Notes: generated by a model from the letters alone, not told the origin. DNA of 64,000 nucleotides from Pseudomonas sp. P8_229 (GCF_034008635.1 NZ_CP125378.1:1726001-1790000); one strand, 5' to 3'. Shown: positions 10,271 through 20,816, counted from the first letter of the stretch. Translations and numbers: made by a program.

Positions 10271-10358
10271 GCAGGAGTGAGCCTGCTCGCGATCGCGGTG
10301 TATCAGCCACCATCTATTTAGAATGATAAATCGCTATCGCGAGCAGGCTCACTCCTAC
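10271..10358. repeat. REP pair (inverted)
   Basis: GCAGGAGTGAGCCTGCTCGC and its inverted partner GCGAGCAGGCTCACTCCTAC face each other across about 35 bases of A/T-rich spacer. This is a second REP variant (CAGGCTCACTCC) differing from the CAAGCTCGCTCC type elsewhere in the window. Confidence 0.85.
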
Positions 10359-10391
10359 AAGGGATTTGCTGTGCTGCTTAAATGGCGGGCA

Positions 10392-10420
10392 CAAAAAAGC
10401 ACCCCGCAGGGTGCTTCGTT
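10392..10420 (-). terminator. Terminator after the glycine-zipper gene
   Basis: AAGCACCC-CGCA-GGGTGCTT hairpin, A-rich on its left, so on the minus strand it ends in Ts. It lies 16 bases beyond the stop of the 10436-10984 gene. Confidence 0.7.
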
Positions 10421-10435
10421 TAAAACAGTCGGTCT

Positions 10436-10984
10436 TTACTGACCCGGCTGATTCTGCGACAGAATCAACTTGCCTTCCTTGTCGACCGGAATCTGGTTGC
10501 CCGGATCACGATCCATCCGCACTTTGCCTTCCTTGCCATCGAGCGAGTAACGCACGTCGTAACCAACAACCTTGTCACTGATGTCATTCACGGTGTTACA
10601 GCGAGTCTGAGTGGTAGTGTAGGTGTCGCGGTTCTGCATGCCTTCCTGCACCTTGTTACCGGCATAACCGCCACCGACCGCACCAGCAACGGTAGCAATC
10701 TTCTTGCCGTTACCGCCGCCGACCATATTACCCAGCAGGCCACCACCGACCGCACCGAGCACCGTACCCATGATTTGGTGCTGATCCTTGACTGGCGCCT
10801 GACGGGTTACAGCAACATCCTTGCACACTTCACGTGGAGTCTTGATCTGTGTTTTAACCGGTTCAACGGCCAACACTTGCGCATACTCAGGGCCGCTTTT
10901 AACCAGGCTGTAGGTGGCAACAGCACCCCCGGCAGTCACACCGACAGCACCCAATACCGCACCAACCAGCAACGACTTGTTCAC
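10436..10984 (-). CDS. Glycine-zipper 2TM domain envelope protein
   Basis: A 182-residue protein with an N-terminal hydrophobic, glycine-rich segment (about residues 5-28) and a classical glycine-zipper pair at about residues 72-105 (GTVLGAVGGGLLGNMVGGG, then VAGAVGGGYAGNKVQEGM). The C-terminal third (YDVRYSLDGKEGKVRMDRDPG) is the conserved beta-rich tail seen in the SlyB/Rick17kDa-like proteins. Probably envelope-associated; exact role unknown. It stands alone, flanked by terminators. Confidence 0.8.
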   Translation of the reverse strand: MNKSLLVGAVLGAVGVTAGGAVATYSLVKSGPEYAQVLAVEPVKTQIKTPREVCKDVAVTRQAPVKDQHQIMGTVLGAVGGGLLGNMVGGGNGKKIATVAGAVGGGYAGNKVQEGMQNRDTYTTTQTRCNTVNDISDKVVGYDVRYSLDGKEGKVRMDRDPGNQIPVDKEGKLILSQNQPGQ

Positions 10985-11043
10985 ATGAACCTCCTGACCA
11001 TCACATGCGGGACGCGCCCGCGCTTCTCCCAGCCTTGGAGCAC

Positions 11044-11076
11044 AAAAAAAGGCGCGAGTTCAACTCGCGCCTTTTT
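11044..11076 (-). terminator. Terminator after secF, bidirectional
   Basis: AAAAAAAGGCGCGAGTT and its complement AACTCGCGCCTTTTT form a 10-bp stem with A and T runs on both sides. It follows secF on the minus strand. Confidence 0.8.
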
Positions 11077-11105
11077 CGGGCTGACAACCGGAGAAACGAT
11101 GACCG

Positions 11106-12020
11106 TTATGGACGGTCGTCGATTTCCTTCTCGGTGTTGGCCGGAGGAATCAGATCCTCAGTGCTCAGGTTCAGCCAGATCAACACCACGTTCGCAATGT
11201 AGATCGACGAGTAGGTACCCGCCAGAACACCGATAAACAGGGCGATCGAGAAGCCGAACAGGTTGTCGCCACCGAAGAACAGCAGCGCTGCGATCGCCAG
11301 CAAGGTGGAGATCGACGTCGCCATGGTGCGCAGCAGGGTCTGGGTGGTCGAGATGTTGATGTTCTCGATCAGCGAAGCCTTGCGCAGCACACGGAAGTTC
11401 TCACGAACCCGGTCGAACACGACGATGGTGTCGTTCAGCGAGTAACCGATGATCGCCAGTACTGCCGCCAGCACCGTCAGGTCGAAGGTGATCTGGAAGA
11501 ACGACAGGATACCAACGGTCACGATCACGTCGTGAATCAGCGAAACGATGGCACCGACCGCGAATTTCCACTGAAAGCGGAACGCCAGGTAGATCAGGAT
11601 GCCGCCGAGCGCCAGGAGCATGCCGAGGCCGCCCTGGTCGCGCAGCTCTTCACCGACCTGCGGGCCAACGAACTCGACGCGCTTGACCGTCGCCGGGTTG
11701 TCGCCGCCGACTTTCTGCAAAGCCTCGGCTACCTGATGACCCAACTGCGGATCTTCGCCCGGCATGCGCACCAGCAGGTCGGTGGTTGCACCGAAGCTCT
11801 GCACGATGGCTTCGTGGTAACCCGAAGTCACCAGCTCTTCACGCACCTTGGTGACATCGGCCGGACGCTCGTAGGTCAGCTCGATGAGCGTACCGCCGGT
11901 GAAGTCCAGACCCCAGTTCATGCCCTTGTGGACGACGCTGAAAATAGCCAGCAACGTGAGAAACACTGTGACGCCGAACGCGAAGTTGCGAACGCCCATG
12001 AAGTTGATTGTACGTAACAT
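11106..12020 (-). CDS. secF: Protein translocase subunit SecF
   Basis: An inner-membrane RND-type subunit that, with SecD, uses the proton motive force to pull exported proteins into the periplasm. The 304-residue product has an N-terminal TM (residues about 15-33), the P1-like periplasmic domain containing FTGGTLIEL, and five more TM segments including the conserved GYSLNDTIVVFDRVREN. It starts 9 bases after secD ends. Confidence 0.97.
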   Translation of the reverse strand: MLRTINFMGVRNFAFGVTVFLTLLAIFSVVHKGMNWGLDFTGGTLIELTYERPADVTKVREELVTSGYHEAIVQSFGATTDLLVRMPGEDPQLGHQVAEALQKVGGDNPATVKRVEFVGPQVGEELRDQGGLGMLLALGGILIYLAFRFQWKFAVGAIVSLIHDVIVTVGILSFFQITFDLTVLAAVLAIIGYSLNDTIVVFDRVRENFRVLRKASLIENINISTTQTLLRTMATSISTLLAIAALLFFGGDNLFGFSIALFIGVLAGTYSSIYIANVVLIWLNLSTEDLIPPANTEKEIDDRP

Positions 12021-12029
12021 GGCAGCCCC

Positions 12030-13898
12030 TTAAATCCACAACTTCTTGAAGTCACGTCCGCCAAAGATCAGGTTGACCATTGCGCGGGTCACCATGATGG
12101 CCGTGAACATCGAGGTAAAGATCCCGAGGGACATGGTCACTGCGAACCCCTTCACCGGGCCGGTGCCCATGGCGAAGAGGATGCCGCCGACCAGCAGAGT
12201 AGTCAGGTTGGCGTCGAGAATCGCGGTGAATGCCCGGCCGAAGCCTTCGTTGATTGCACGCTGCACGGTCATGCCGGCAGCGATCTCTTCACGAATCCGC
12301 GAGAAGATCAGCACGTTGGCGTCGACCGCCATACCCATGGTCAACACGATACCGGCGATACCTGGCAGGGTCAGCGTTGCACCCAGCAGCGACATCAGCG
12401 CCAGCAGCAGCACCATGTTCACCGCCAGTGCGACCGTGGCGATCACACCGAAGAAACGGTAGATGGCGATGATGAACAGCGAGACGAACAACATCCCCCA
12501 CAGCGATGCATCGATACCCTTGGTGATGTTGTCAGCACCCAAGCTTGGACCGATTGTGCGCTCTTCAGCGAAGTACATCGGAGCGGCCAGACCACCGGCA
12601 CGCAACAGCAGCGCCAGCTCGGACGATTCGCCCTGGCCGTTCAGGCCGGTGATACGGAATTGCGCACCCAGCGGCGACTGAATGGTCGCCAGGCTGATGA
12701 TCTTCTTCTCTTCCTTGAACGTCTGTACCGCGACGTCTTTCTCGACGCCGTCAACCATCTGCTTGACGTAGGTGGTCACCGGACGCTGTTCAATGAAGAT
12801 CACCGCCATGCTGCGACCAACATTGGAACGGGTCGCACGGCTCATCAGCTCGCCACCGTGACCATCCAGACGGATGTTCACTTCAGGAGTGCCGTGCTCG
12901 CCGAAACCGGCCTTGGCATCAGTCACCTGGTCACCGGTGATAATCAAGCCACGCTCGATCTGCGCCGGTGGACGCTTGCCTTCACGGAACTCGAAAGTTT
13001 CGGAAGTGGCTTTCGAAGCACCCGGCTCTGCAGCCAGACGGAACTCAAGGTTGGCCGTCTTGCCGAGAATACGCTTGGCTTCGGCAGTGTCCTGCACGCC
13101 CGGCAGCTCAACCACGATGCGGTTGGCGCCTTGACGCTGAACGATCGGTTCGGCAACACCCAGCTCGTTGACGCGGTTACGTACCGTGGTCAAGTTCTGC
13201 TTGATGGAGTATTCACGGATTTCCGCCAGCTTGGCCGGGGTCATCGCCAGACGCAGCACCGGTTGACCGTTGAGGTCGGCCGGAACAATGTCGAAATCGT
13301 TGAAGTTCTTGCGGATCAGTGCACGGGCCTGTTCGCGGGAGTCTTCATCGCTGAAGCCCAGCTGAATGGCACCGCCCAGTTGCGGCAGGCTGCGATAACG
13401 CAGTTTTTCTTTACGCAGCAGGCTCTTGACGTCGCCTTCGTAGACTTTCAGGCGTGCATCGAGGGCTTTGTCCATGTCCACTTCGAGCAGGAAGTGCACA
13501 CCACCGGACAAGTCCAGACCCAGCTTCATCGGGTGCGCGCCCAGATTGCGCAGCCATTGCGGGGTGGTCTGCGCCAGGTTCAGCGCGACAACGTAGTCAT
13601 CACCCAATGCCTTGCGCACAACGTCTTTGGCCGGCAGCTGGTCTTCAGCCTTGGTCAGACGGATCAGGCCGCCCTTGCCGTTGGCCGCCAGGCTCGAAGC
13701 CTTGACGTTGATTCCGGACTCACGCAGCGCCGTGCTGACGCGATCCAGATCAGCCTGATTGACCTGCAGAGCCGTGCTGGCGCCGCTGATCTGAATGGCC
13801 GGGTCATCGGGGTATAGATTCGGAGCGGAATAAATCAGACCGATCGCCAGCACCGCCAGGATCAGAATGTATTTCCACAGAGGATATTTGTTCAGCAT
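12030..13898 (-). CDS. secD: Protein translocase subunit SecD
   Basis: Partner of SecF. I start it at the ATG at 13898 (622 residues, MLNKYPLWKYILIL); an in-frame GTG one codon upstream is less likely. An N-terminal TM is followed by a long periplasmic region with GLDLSGGVHFLLEVDMDKAL and, in the C-terminal half, the RND-type membrane domain with the GMAVDANVLIFSRIREE signature in TM4. Length is that of gamma-proteobacterial SecD. Confidence 0.97.
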   Translation of the reverse strand: MLNKYPLWKYILILAVLAIGLIYSAPNLYPDDPAIQISGASTALQVNQADLDRVSTALRESGINVKASSLAANGKGGLIRLTKAEDQLPAKDVVRKALGDDYVVALNLAQTTPQWLRNLGAHPMKLGLDLSGGVHFLLEVDMDKALDARLKVYEGDVKSLLRKEKLRYRSLPQLGGAIQLGFSDEDSREQARALIRKNFNDFDIVPADLNGQPVLRLAMTPAKLAEIREYSIKQNLTTVRNRVNELGVAEPIVQRQGANRIVVELPGVQDTAEAKRILGKTANLEFRLAAEPGASKATSETFEFREGKRPPAQIERGLIITGDQVTDAKAGFGEHGTPEVNIRLDGHGGELMSRATRSNVGRSMAVIFIEQRPVTTYVKQMVDGVEKDVAVQTFKEEKKIISLATIQSPLGAQFRITGLNGQGESSELALLLRAGGLAAPMYFAEERTIGPSLGADNITKGIDASLWGMLFVSLFIIAIYRFFGVIATVALAVNMVLLLALMSLLGATLTLPGIAGIVLTMGMAVDANVLIFSRIREEIAAGMTVQRAINEGFGRAFTAILDANLTTLLVGGILFAMGTGPVKGFAVTMSLGIFTSMFTAIMVTRAMVNLIFGGRDFKKLWI

Positions 13899-13962
13899 CA
13901 CGCCGCCCGTTATGACGCGGGGCGCCTTGCGCGCCCCGTCGATTGAGTAGAAGTTGTTGCCC

Positions 13963-14301
13963 TTAGATCGCTTTCAGCGTGCCTTTTGGCAGCGTGGCGG
14001 CGATGGCGCCCTTCTGGAACTTCATTTCCACGGTGTCGGAAACTTCCAGAACCACGAAGTCATCGGCCACTTTGGTGATCTTGCCGGCGATGCCGCCGGT
14101 GGTGACCACTTCGTCGCCCTTGGCAAGGCTGCTCAGCAGGTTCTTCTGCTCTTTGGCGCGCTTGGCCTGTGGACGCCAGATCATCAGGTAGAAGATGACC
14201 AGGAAGCCGACCAGGAAAATCCACTCGAAGCCGCCGCCCATTGGGCCTGCAGCAGCCGGTGCAGCTGCGTCAGCCATGGCGTTAGAGATAAAAAAGCTCA
14301 T
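13963..14301 (-). CDS. yajC: SecDF-associated membrane protein YajC
   Basis: A 112-residue single-TM protein of the SecDF-YajC complex. The membrane segment is about residues 27-46 (FEWIFLVGFLVIFYLMIW), followed by the conserved RPQAKRAKEQKNLLSSLAKGDEVVTTGGIAGKI. It lies between tgt and secD in the standard order, 41 bases after tgt and 64 bases before secD. Confidence 0.96.
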   Translation of the reverse strand: MSFFISNAMADAAAPAAAGPMGGGFEWIFLVGFLVIFYLMIWRPQAKRAKEQKNLLSSLAKGDEVVTTGGIAGKITKVADDFVVLEVSDTVEMKFQKGAIAATLPKGTLKAI

Positions 14302-14344
14302 TTAGCACTCCAGTTGCAAATGTTGAATCTTGGGGTCAGAAAAC

Positions 14345-16539
<2,195 letters not shown>

Positions 16540-16647
16540 GATGGGGTTCGTCTAGCAGGGCCGGAAAGTCTAGCGGAAATATCGAAAATTGACCATGAAA
16601 CGTGATTGACCAACGGTAGTCACCTCTCTATACTTCGCCGCCATTGA

Positions 16648-16732
16648 GCCCTGATGGCGGAATTGGTAGACGCGGCGGATTCAAAATCCGTTTTCGAAAG
16701 GAGTGGGAGTTCGAGTCTCCCTCGGGGCACCA
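16648..16732 (+). tRNA. tRNA-Leu (anticodon CAA)
   Basis: An 85-base type II tRNA with acceptor stem GCCCTGA/TCGGGGC (one G-U pair), D-loop GGTAGACG, anticodon stem GCGGA/TCCGT with loop TTCAAAA (anticodon CAA, codon UUG), a long variable arm, and T-arm GGGAG-TTCGAGT-CTCCC, ending in an encoded CCA. It is the equivalent of E. coli leuX, a known integration hot spot, and serves here as the left attachment site of the island. Confidence 0.97.
16712..16732 (+). other. attL: tRNA-Leu 3' end
   Basis: The last 21 bases of the tRNA (CGAGTCTCCC through CACCA) recur at 33492-33511 with one G missing. This duplication of the T-arm to CCA end marks where the integrase recombined; integration restored the full tRNA on this side. 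Confidence 0.85.
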
Positions 16733-16777
16733 TATAGCTGTATCTGAGAGTCTCTACCAGTCTCTCAGACCCAAAGA

Positions 16778-16802
16778 AACCGGCCACTTGGCCGGTTTTT
16801 TT
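16778..16802 (+). terminator. Terminator after tRNA-Leu, supplied by the island
   Basis: ACCGGCC-ACTT-GGCCGGT followed by seven Ts. It lies inside the island, so the integrated element provides a new 3' end for the tRNA transcript; the original terminator is probably the one at 33521-33549. Confidence 0.85.
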
Positions 16803-16838
16803 GTACCTGTCTGTCTACCCCTGTCCATCCTTATCCGT

Positions 16839-16893
16839 TGTATCCCTGTATCCCTGCTTGTATCCTGAGAAAAGTACCGAACTTTGGGATACA
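16839..16893. repeat. TGTATCCC repeats, candidate integrase arm-type sites
   Basis: TGTATCCCTG occurs at 16839-16848 and 16847-16856, TGTATCCTG at 16859-16867, and the inverse GGGATACA at 16886-16893. The same word appears twice just inside attR (33428 and 33440). Placement at both ends of the element fits arm-type integrase binding sites; the last copy is immediately before the integrase start and could autoregulate it. Confidence 0.6.
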
Positions 16894-16896
16894 AGG

Positions 16897-18138
16897 ATGA
16901 AGCGCGCAGATATCAAGCGTCGGCCTCTCGCAGATACGACACTCGCGGGACTGGAGCCGGAATCAAAGGAATACCGAGAGCTGGATGGAAATGGCCTCTA
17001 CTTCAGGGTCAAACCTGATGGAGGTAAGTCCTGGCAGCTCCGCTATAAACGCCCGGCGGGGAATTGGGCGTGGATGGGGCTGGGGGGTTACCCAGAGGTA
17101 AGCGGCGCGCTAGCAAGAGACAAAGCTGCTGAACTACGCAAAGTAGTGAGCAGTGGTGCTGATCCCCTCGAACAAAAGCGATCAGCTAAAGCGGCAATAG
17201 ATGCAGCTAAAACTCGAACGTTCCGAGCGGCTGCTGACGCTTGGTTAAAGGCAAAAGAAGAAAAGGGTCTGGCTCCGTCCACCCTCAATAAGATTCGTAC
17301 GTACCTCGACAAGGACATTCTTCCAGCACTCGGGGACAAACCTCTCGACGAAATAACCCGTACAGATTGCGCGGACCTGCAAGCATCCATAGAAGCGCGG
17401 GACGCCCACAACGTAGCGGAAAAGTGTCGCACCTGGATCAATCAGATATTCGGTCGAGCCATCGGTTTAGGCTTGACCGAGAACGACCCTGGAAGCCGGC
17501 TCCGCGATATCGCCGCTCAAGCACCGAAAACGCAACAGCATCCTCATTTGCTGGAACCTGAACTTGGCGACTTTCTGATCGCGCTAAAACACACACCCAG
17601 CAGACTAACGGCCCGAACTGCAGCATGGCTCTGCATATGGACGGCATCGAGACCGGGAATGGTCCGCTTGGCCGAATGGAAAGAGTTCGACCTTGATAAA
17701 GCCATCTGGACGACACCGGCCGCCAAAATGAAGATGCGCAGGGATTTCGTGTGCCCACTTCCCAAGCAGGCGTTATCCGCTCTTAAAGAACTCCAATGTC
17801 TAACAGGGCGCGGTCGGTGGTTGTTTCCCGGCGTCGGAGCCAAGAACCCGACAATCAGTGAAAACACCATTAACAAAGTCTTCGCAACGGTTGGTTATAA
17901 AGGTCGCTTGGTCGGCCATGGAACTCGCCACACCGCTAGTACCTTGCTCAGGGAACACGGTTGGCCAAAAGAACACGTAGAAGCGCAGCTAGCTCACAAA
18001 GAAGAGGGAATTTCTGGGATCTACAACAAGGCTCAATATCTCGATCACAGAGTGAAGATGATGCAGTGGTACGCGGATTACCTAGATCAGTTGGCTGCTG
18101 GGAATCTCACACACGCACCTCTTGATGAGGTGGTATGA
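16897..18138 (+). CDS. P4-family tyrosine integrase
   Basis: A 413-residue site-specific recombinase that would insert and excise the island. The start is the ATG at 16897, preceded by AAGG; a longer in-frame reading runs through non-coding repeats. Domains in order: N-terminal arm-binding DUF4102-like domain (GLYFRVKPDGGKSWQLRYKR, residues about 28-50), core-binding helices (about 105-195), and a catalytic domain with the Arg in TASRPGMVRLAEW, the HGTRHTAS box and the C-terminal nucleophile region GIYNKAQYLDHRVKMMQWYADYLD. Orientation away from the adjacent tRNA is typical. Confidence 0.95.
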   Translation: MKRADIKRRPLADTTLAGLEPESKEYRELDGNGLYFRVKPDGGKSWQLRYKRPAGNWAWMGLGGYPEVSGALARDKAAELRKVVSSGADPLEQKRSAKAAIDAAKTRTFRAAADAWLKAKEEKGLAPSTLNKIRTYLDKDILPALGDKPLDEITRTDCADLQASIEARDAHNVAEKCRTWINQIFGRAIGLGLTENDPGSRLRDIAAQAPKTQQHPHLLEPELGDFLIALKHTPSRLTARTAAWLCIWTASRPGMVRLAEWKEFDLDKAIWTTPAAKMKMRRDFVCPLPKQALSALKELQCLTGRGRWLFPGVGAKNPTISENTINKVFATVGYKGRLVGHGTRHTASTLLREHGWPKEHVEAQLAHKEEGISGIYNKAQYLDHRVKMMQWYADYLDQLAAGNLTHAPLDEVV

Positions 18139-18422
18139 GCACGTACATCCGTACTTCCTCCAAAAGCGGTGTTACGGTTGTTACGCGTGTAACGACCTAT
18201 GCGAAACGCCCGAATTCATTGGCTTTCACGCCCGTTACACGAATGCTCGGCTCCCACTACTCCCGGTGTAACTCGGCTCAAACGTGTAACGCCAAACCGA
18301 GCTCTCGCCCTGCTGCGGGCAGCTTCTTGCCGCGTGCTGAAAGAGGCGTTTCGCTGGTGATGCTCGCAAAATATAGGGCGCGGGATCGAGGCGCGCACGA
18401 TTCGCGAGCCTCTGACCAATGA
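18135..18422 (+). CDS. Doubtful small ORF over repeat cluster
   Basis: A 95-codon frame whose ATG overlaps the integrase stop (ATGA) and whose end overlaps the next gene. Its first 50 codons run through the GTTAC/GTAAC repeat cluster (giving VTVVTRVT), and the rest has no recognisable motif and a composition rich in Ser, Arg and Ala. The overlaps favour translation, but the frame may exist only because of the repeats. No function assigned. Confidence 0.3.
   Translation: MSTYIRTSSKSGVTVVTRVTTYAKRPNSLAFTPVTRMLGSHYSRCNSAQTCNAKPSSRPAAGSFLPRAERGVSLVMLAKYRARDRGAHDSRASDQ
18171..18291. repeat. Left-end CGTGTAACG repeat cluster
   Basis: CGTGTAACG or its inverse occurs exactly at 18186-18194, 18233-18241 (inverted) and 18283-18291, with shorter copies at 18171, 18180 and 18266. 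The same 9-mer recurs in the right-end cluster (31530-31653). Candidate binding sites for an island-encoded replication or regulatory protein. Confidence 0.6.
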
Positions 18423-19258
18423 CCAGCAACCAAAGCATCGCGCAGTCGGCACTCACGTCTGGCTTGAGGGGTTTCCTATCGGACCAGTCGCTTTATGCAC
18501 TGTGCCGCGAACAGCTCACTGATGTGTGTTACTTGATCGATCAGTGCTGTCAGCGCATCCAGAGCAGCGGAATCAGCAGCGATCTCAGCAGCATGTGCAT
18601 CAAGGCGACCATGCATGAGGAAACCATTTTCCAGTACGCCTCTACCGACCATAGAGCGCGCCTCGCACACTGGGTTCGTCAATACAGCGGCTGTCACGCG
18701 GCTTCGGATCGAGAGGCTCATGCGGCCTACATAATGGCCTGCGCCGTGAAGGCGCTCGGGATCTTGAGCGATTGGATGCGTGAAGCCGATCAGAAGGTCT
18801 GGTCATACGTATCGAAGCATCCGACCGACTGGCCGTGGAGCTTCTACTGTAATTTCGTCGAGACTCAGATTGACCCGCGGGAACGCATTGAGGCGCTCGA
18901 GCAATATGTGCTTCATCTGGAGCCGATTACTTCACTCCCCTGCCTAATCGATGATGAGCTGACCCCGACTGCAGATAGAGCGATCAAAAACGCCATTCGC
19001 AAGAAAGGTGGCGTCGTCAGTGGGATAGGGCGAGCTCAAGACATGACCACTCGCGATGCGGCTATAACTAAGCAGGCCCTTCATTACTTGGCGAGCGGCA
19101 TGTCACACAGGGATATCACCTCGAAGGTACATTCCTGGCTCGAGCAGGAAGTCGCAAAGCCACCCGCGCAGCGCCCTGAGTGGATCGCCCTTGAAACCGA
19201 AAAGGCGCTGTCTCGTAAAAGTGTCGAGGCAATTCTCAAGCGCAACTTCGTGGTGTAA
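18419..19258 (+). CDS. Island hypothetical protein, 279 aa
   Basis: A soluble, mostly helical-looking protein without signal peptide or membrane segment. It is rich in Cys in the first 65 residues (CREQLTDVCYLIDQCCQ) and ends with a lysine-rich segment (KSVEAILKRNFVV). A stretch near residue 200 (GMSHRDITSKVHSWLEQEV) looks like a helix-turn-helix or helical repeat but I cannot name a family. It lies between integrase and the AlpA-like gene, a position usually filled by island-specific genes. Function unknown. Confidence 0.7.
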   Translation: MTSNQSIAQSALTSGLRGFLSDQSLYALCREQLTDVCYLIDQCCQRIQSSGISSDLSSMCIKATMHEETIFQYASTDHRARLAHWVRQYSGCHAASDREAHAAYIMACAVKALGILSDWMREADQKVWSYVSKHPTDWPWSFYCNFVETQIDPRERIEALEQYVLHLEPITSLPCLIDDELTPTADRAIKNAIRKKGGVVSGIGRAQDMTTRDAAITKQALHYLASGMSHRDITSKVHSWLEQEVAKPPAQRPEWIALETEKALSRKSVEAILKRNFVV

Positions 19259-19346
19259 ACCTGAAATTTCAAATGGAAGTGAACTGCTCACCGGCGCCCA
19301 ATCTCTAGACCATTGCTCTCGTCCAAACCAATCGAGAGCAATACCA

Positions 19347-19667
19347 ATGACAAAGAACCTCACCCAATTCCCCGCTCCAACCTTTTCAAATCTTGCTAAT
19401 CCTTTCGACTCTCCTTCCGCCGTACCAGGTCTAACCACTCCGTTTGATCCCGCCACTACCCTCATTCGTATGCCGCGCCTTGAGATAGCTACGGGACTCA
19501 AGCGCTCGACTCTCTACAAGCTGATGCAGTGCCCTGAAAGTGGTTTTCCACGACCGGTAAAACTGAGCAATAGCAACGCACGCGGAGCTCCTGTCGCGTG
19601 GGTTCTTTCTGAAGTCCAGAGCTGGGTCAAAAGCCGCATTGAGGCCCGTGACCAGGTGGCCGCATGA
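19347..19667 (+). CDS. AlpA-family regulator
   Basis: A 106-residue DNA-binding protein of the AlpA/excisionase type. The start at 19347 follows a GAGAGCA ribosome-binding region and skips an upstream in-frame extension through non-coding DNA. The core (LIRMPRLEIATGLKRSTLYKLMQCPESGFPRPVKLS broken over residues about 48-83) is the MerR-like winged helix of AlpA, and AWVLSEVQSWVKSRIEAR is its conserved end. AlpA proteins activate the integrase or excision of cryptic P4-like elements. Its stop overlaps the next start. Confidence 0.85.
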   Translation: MTKNLTQFPAPTFSNLANPFDSPSAVPGLTTPFDPATTLIRMPRLEIATGLKRSTLYKLMQCPESGFPRPVKLSNSNARGAPVAWVLSEVQSWVKSRIEARDQVAA

Positions 19668-20272
19668 AGCGCAATTACTGCCCTTTCAAGGGACCATTCT
19701 TTGACTCGTACAGCATCGGATTCCGCCTCTATCAACCGAGTGAAATTAACTGGCGCCATCGCACTATTGCGGGCGTGAGCTGGAACGGCGAAGAGCAAGA
19801 AGCGTTTTTTTTCAGCCCTGACGGTCTCGTACTTCCACTCAAAGCCAATCCTTGGGAACTGCCCGAACTGATCCGCAAAAATGCGGTGCGCAGAGAGTTT
19901 TCGAGCGTTCACGGCTCAGGCTATTTCGCCATGAGCGAAAGCCGCCTCGCCTCGCTGAAATCGCGCGGCATGACCGACTGGGTTACCTACTGGCTCGTCG
20001 ATCAATCAGCGGGATTCGCGAACGATCCGGCGGTATGGCAACGCATCACGGATGAGGATATTGCCGTCGAGAAGACGACAAGCGAGCGCGCTCATCAAGA
20101 TATGCGCTTGACCTCCGACCTGAACGGTTATGTCGAGGAGTGTGTTGCACAACGCCGCGAGCAAATGGCCGTTGTTCACCGTCGCCGCTGTGTTGAAGAC
20201 AGCAAGATCCTCGCCTGGCTCAAAGGCGAAACACCGCCTCCATTGTTCGCTAATGCACAGGAGGCAGCATGA
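19664..20272 (+). CDS. Island hypothetical protein, 202 aa
   Basis: Starts in an ATGA overlap with the AlpA-like gene and ends in an ATGA overlap with the next, so the three are translationally coupled. It is soluble, with aromatic-rich N-terminus (CPFKGPFFDSYSIGFRLYQP) and a charged helical C-terminus. No motif recognised. Codon use is like that of the primase operon, higher in GC than the NACHT cargo, suggesting it belongs to the island core. Confidence 0.75.
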   Translation: MKRNYCPFKGPFFDSYSIGFRLYQPSEINWRHRTIAGVSWNGEEQEAFFFSPDGLVLPLKANPWELPELIRKNAVRREFSSVHGSGYFAMSESRLASLKSRGMTDWVTYWLVDQSAGFANDPAVWQRITDEDIAVEKTTSERAHQDMRLTSDLNGYVEECVAQRREQMAVVHRRRCVEDSKILAWLKGETPPPLFANAQEAA

Positions 20273-20574
20273 ATCGCAAGATCGCTGATAACGCCTTGAT
20301 GCATCCGTTCTCCGTACTGCGCCGGATCGGATTTTCTACTCGCCTCATGCAGCGTCTTGAACGCCACCGCAGCCAACAGGAAAAGCGAGGCCGCGTGGTC
20401 AGCGTGCTGAGTTGGGACGACGGCACCTGGTGCGCCCTCTCCCTCCACTGCGAAAAAACCGGCGCAGCGATCGTCGACGAAGGCCAGCAAACCCAAGCCT
20501 ACGAAGACGCCCGCTCGATGCTGCGCGGCGGTTTTCTACCACTCCTATCCCTGCGCTGGGAAACCCATGCCTGA
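20269..20574 (+). CDS. Island hypothetical protein, 101 aa
   Basis: A small basic protein coupled to the previous gene by an ATGA overlap. The N-terminal half is Arg/Gln-rich (RLMQRLERHRSQQEKRGR), and the C-terminal half is a short beta-like segment (VVSVLSWDDGTWCALSLH). No family recognised. It is the last gene before the untranslated immunity-type region. Confidence 0.7.
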   Translation: MNRKIADNALMHPFSVLRRIGFSTRLMQRLERHRSQQEKRGRVVSVLSWDDGTWCALSLHCEKTGAAIVDEGQQTQAYEDARSMLRGGFLPLLSLRWETHA

Positions 20575-20580
20575 AACGAA

Positions 20581-20609
20581 AACGCCTCCGGGGGCGATCC
20601 GGAGGCGTT
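20581..20609 (+). terminator. Strong hairpin at the end of the alpA operon
   Basis: AACGCCTCCGG and CCGGAGGCGTT form an 11-bp perfect stem with a short loop, starting 6 bases after the stop of the 101-aa gene. It has no T run, so it may be a processing or Rho-assisted site rather than a classical terminator. Confidence 0.45.
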
Positions 20610-20674
20610 GAGGTCAATCTACATGCACAAACAATTTATGCCGCACCTGAAAAAACCGCAAGCCATCAGCGCAG

Positions 20675-20703
20675 TTGCACTTTCGAAAAACGGACGTTAC
20701 TCT
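20675..20703 (+). promoter_or_regulatory. Candidate promoter of the immunity/primase transcript
   Basis: TTGCAC (20675-20680) and TACTCT (20698-20703) are 17 bases apart. A transcript from here would start near 20710, at the foot of a perfect 7-bp hairpin (20710-20729), and run through seqA, the CI-like RNA and seqC into the primase operon. Confidence 0.4.
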
Positions 20704-20730
20704 CTGACCGTCGCTGCAAAATCAGCGACC

Positions 20731-20757
20731 GGGTTTGGCGACCCGAGTTTAAGAAGG
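20731..20757 (+). promoter_or_regulatory. seqA-like target of the CI-type RNA
   Basis: Contains TTGGCGA (20735-20741, in the loop of a CGGGT/ACCCG hairpin) and TAAGAAGG (20750-20757). Both are perfectly complementary to segments of the RNA at 20817-20893 (20870-20876 and 20856-20863), in the antiparallel order needed for one continuous pairing. Confidence 0.6.
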
Positions 20758-20796
20758 CGCACAGGCGCCCCCATCTCGATTGCAGGCGCTTTTTTT
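20756..20796 (+). terminator. Early terminator with competing hairpin
   Basis: GCGCC (20765-20769) can pair with GGCGC (20785-20789), which is followed by seven Ts (20790-20796), a terminator. The same GCGCC can instead pair with GGCGC at 20756-20760, destroying it. The competing arm lies at the edge of the seqA target, so pairing there would favour termination. Confidence 0.55.
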
Positions 20797-20816
20797 GTGC
20801 CCGCATTCCTGTTTTA

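Noticed and set aside
12660-13817. 385-codon frame antisense to secD
   Set aside because: Shadow of secD; same reasons.
16801-16896. Upstream extension of the integrase reading frame
   Set aside because: It would translate the terminator tail and TGTATCCC repeats; the ATG at 16897 has a ribosome-binding site and gives the normal family N-terminus.
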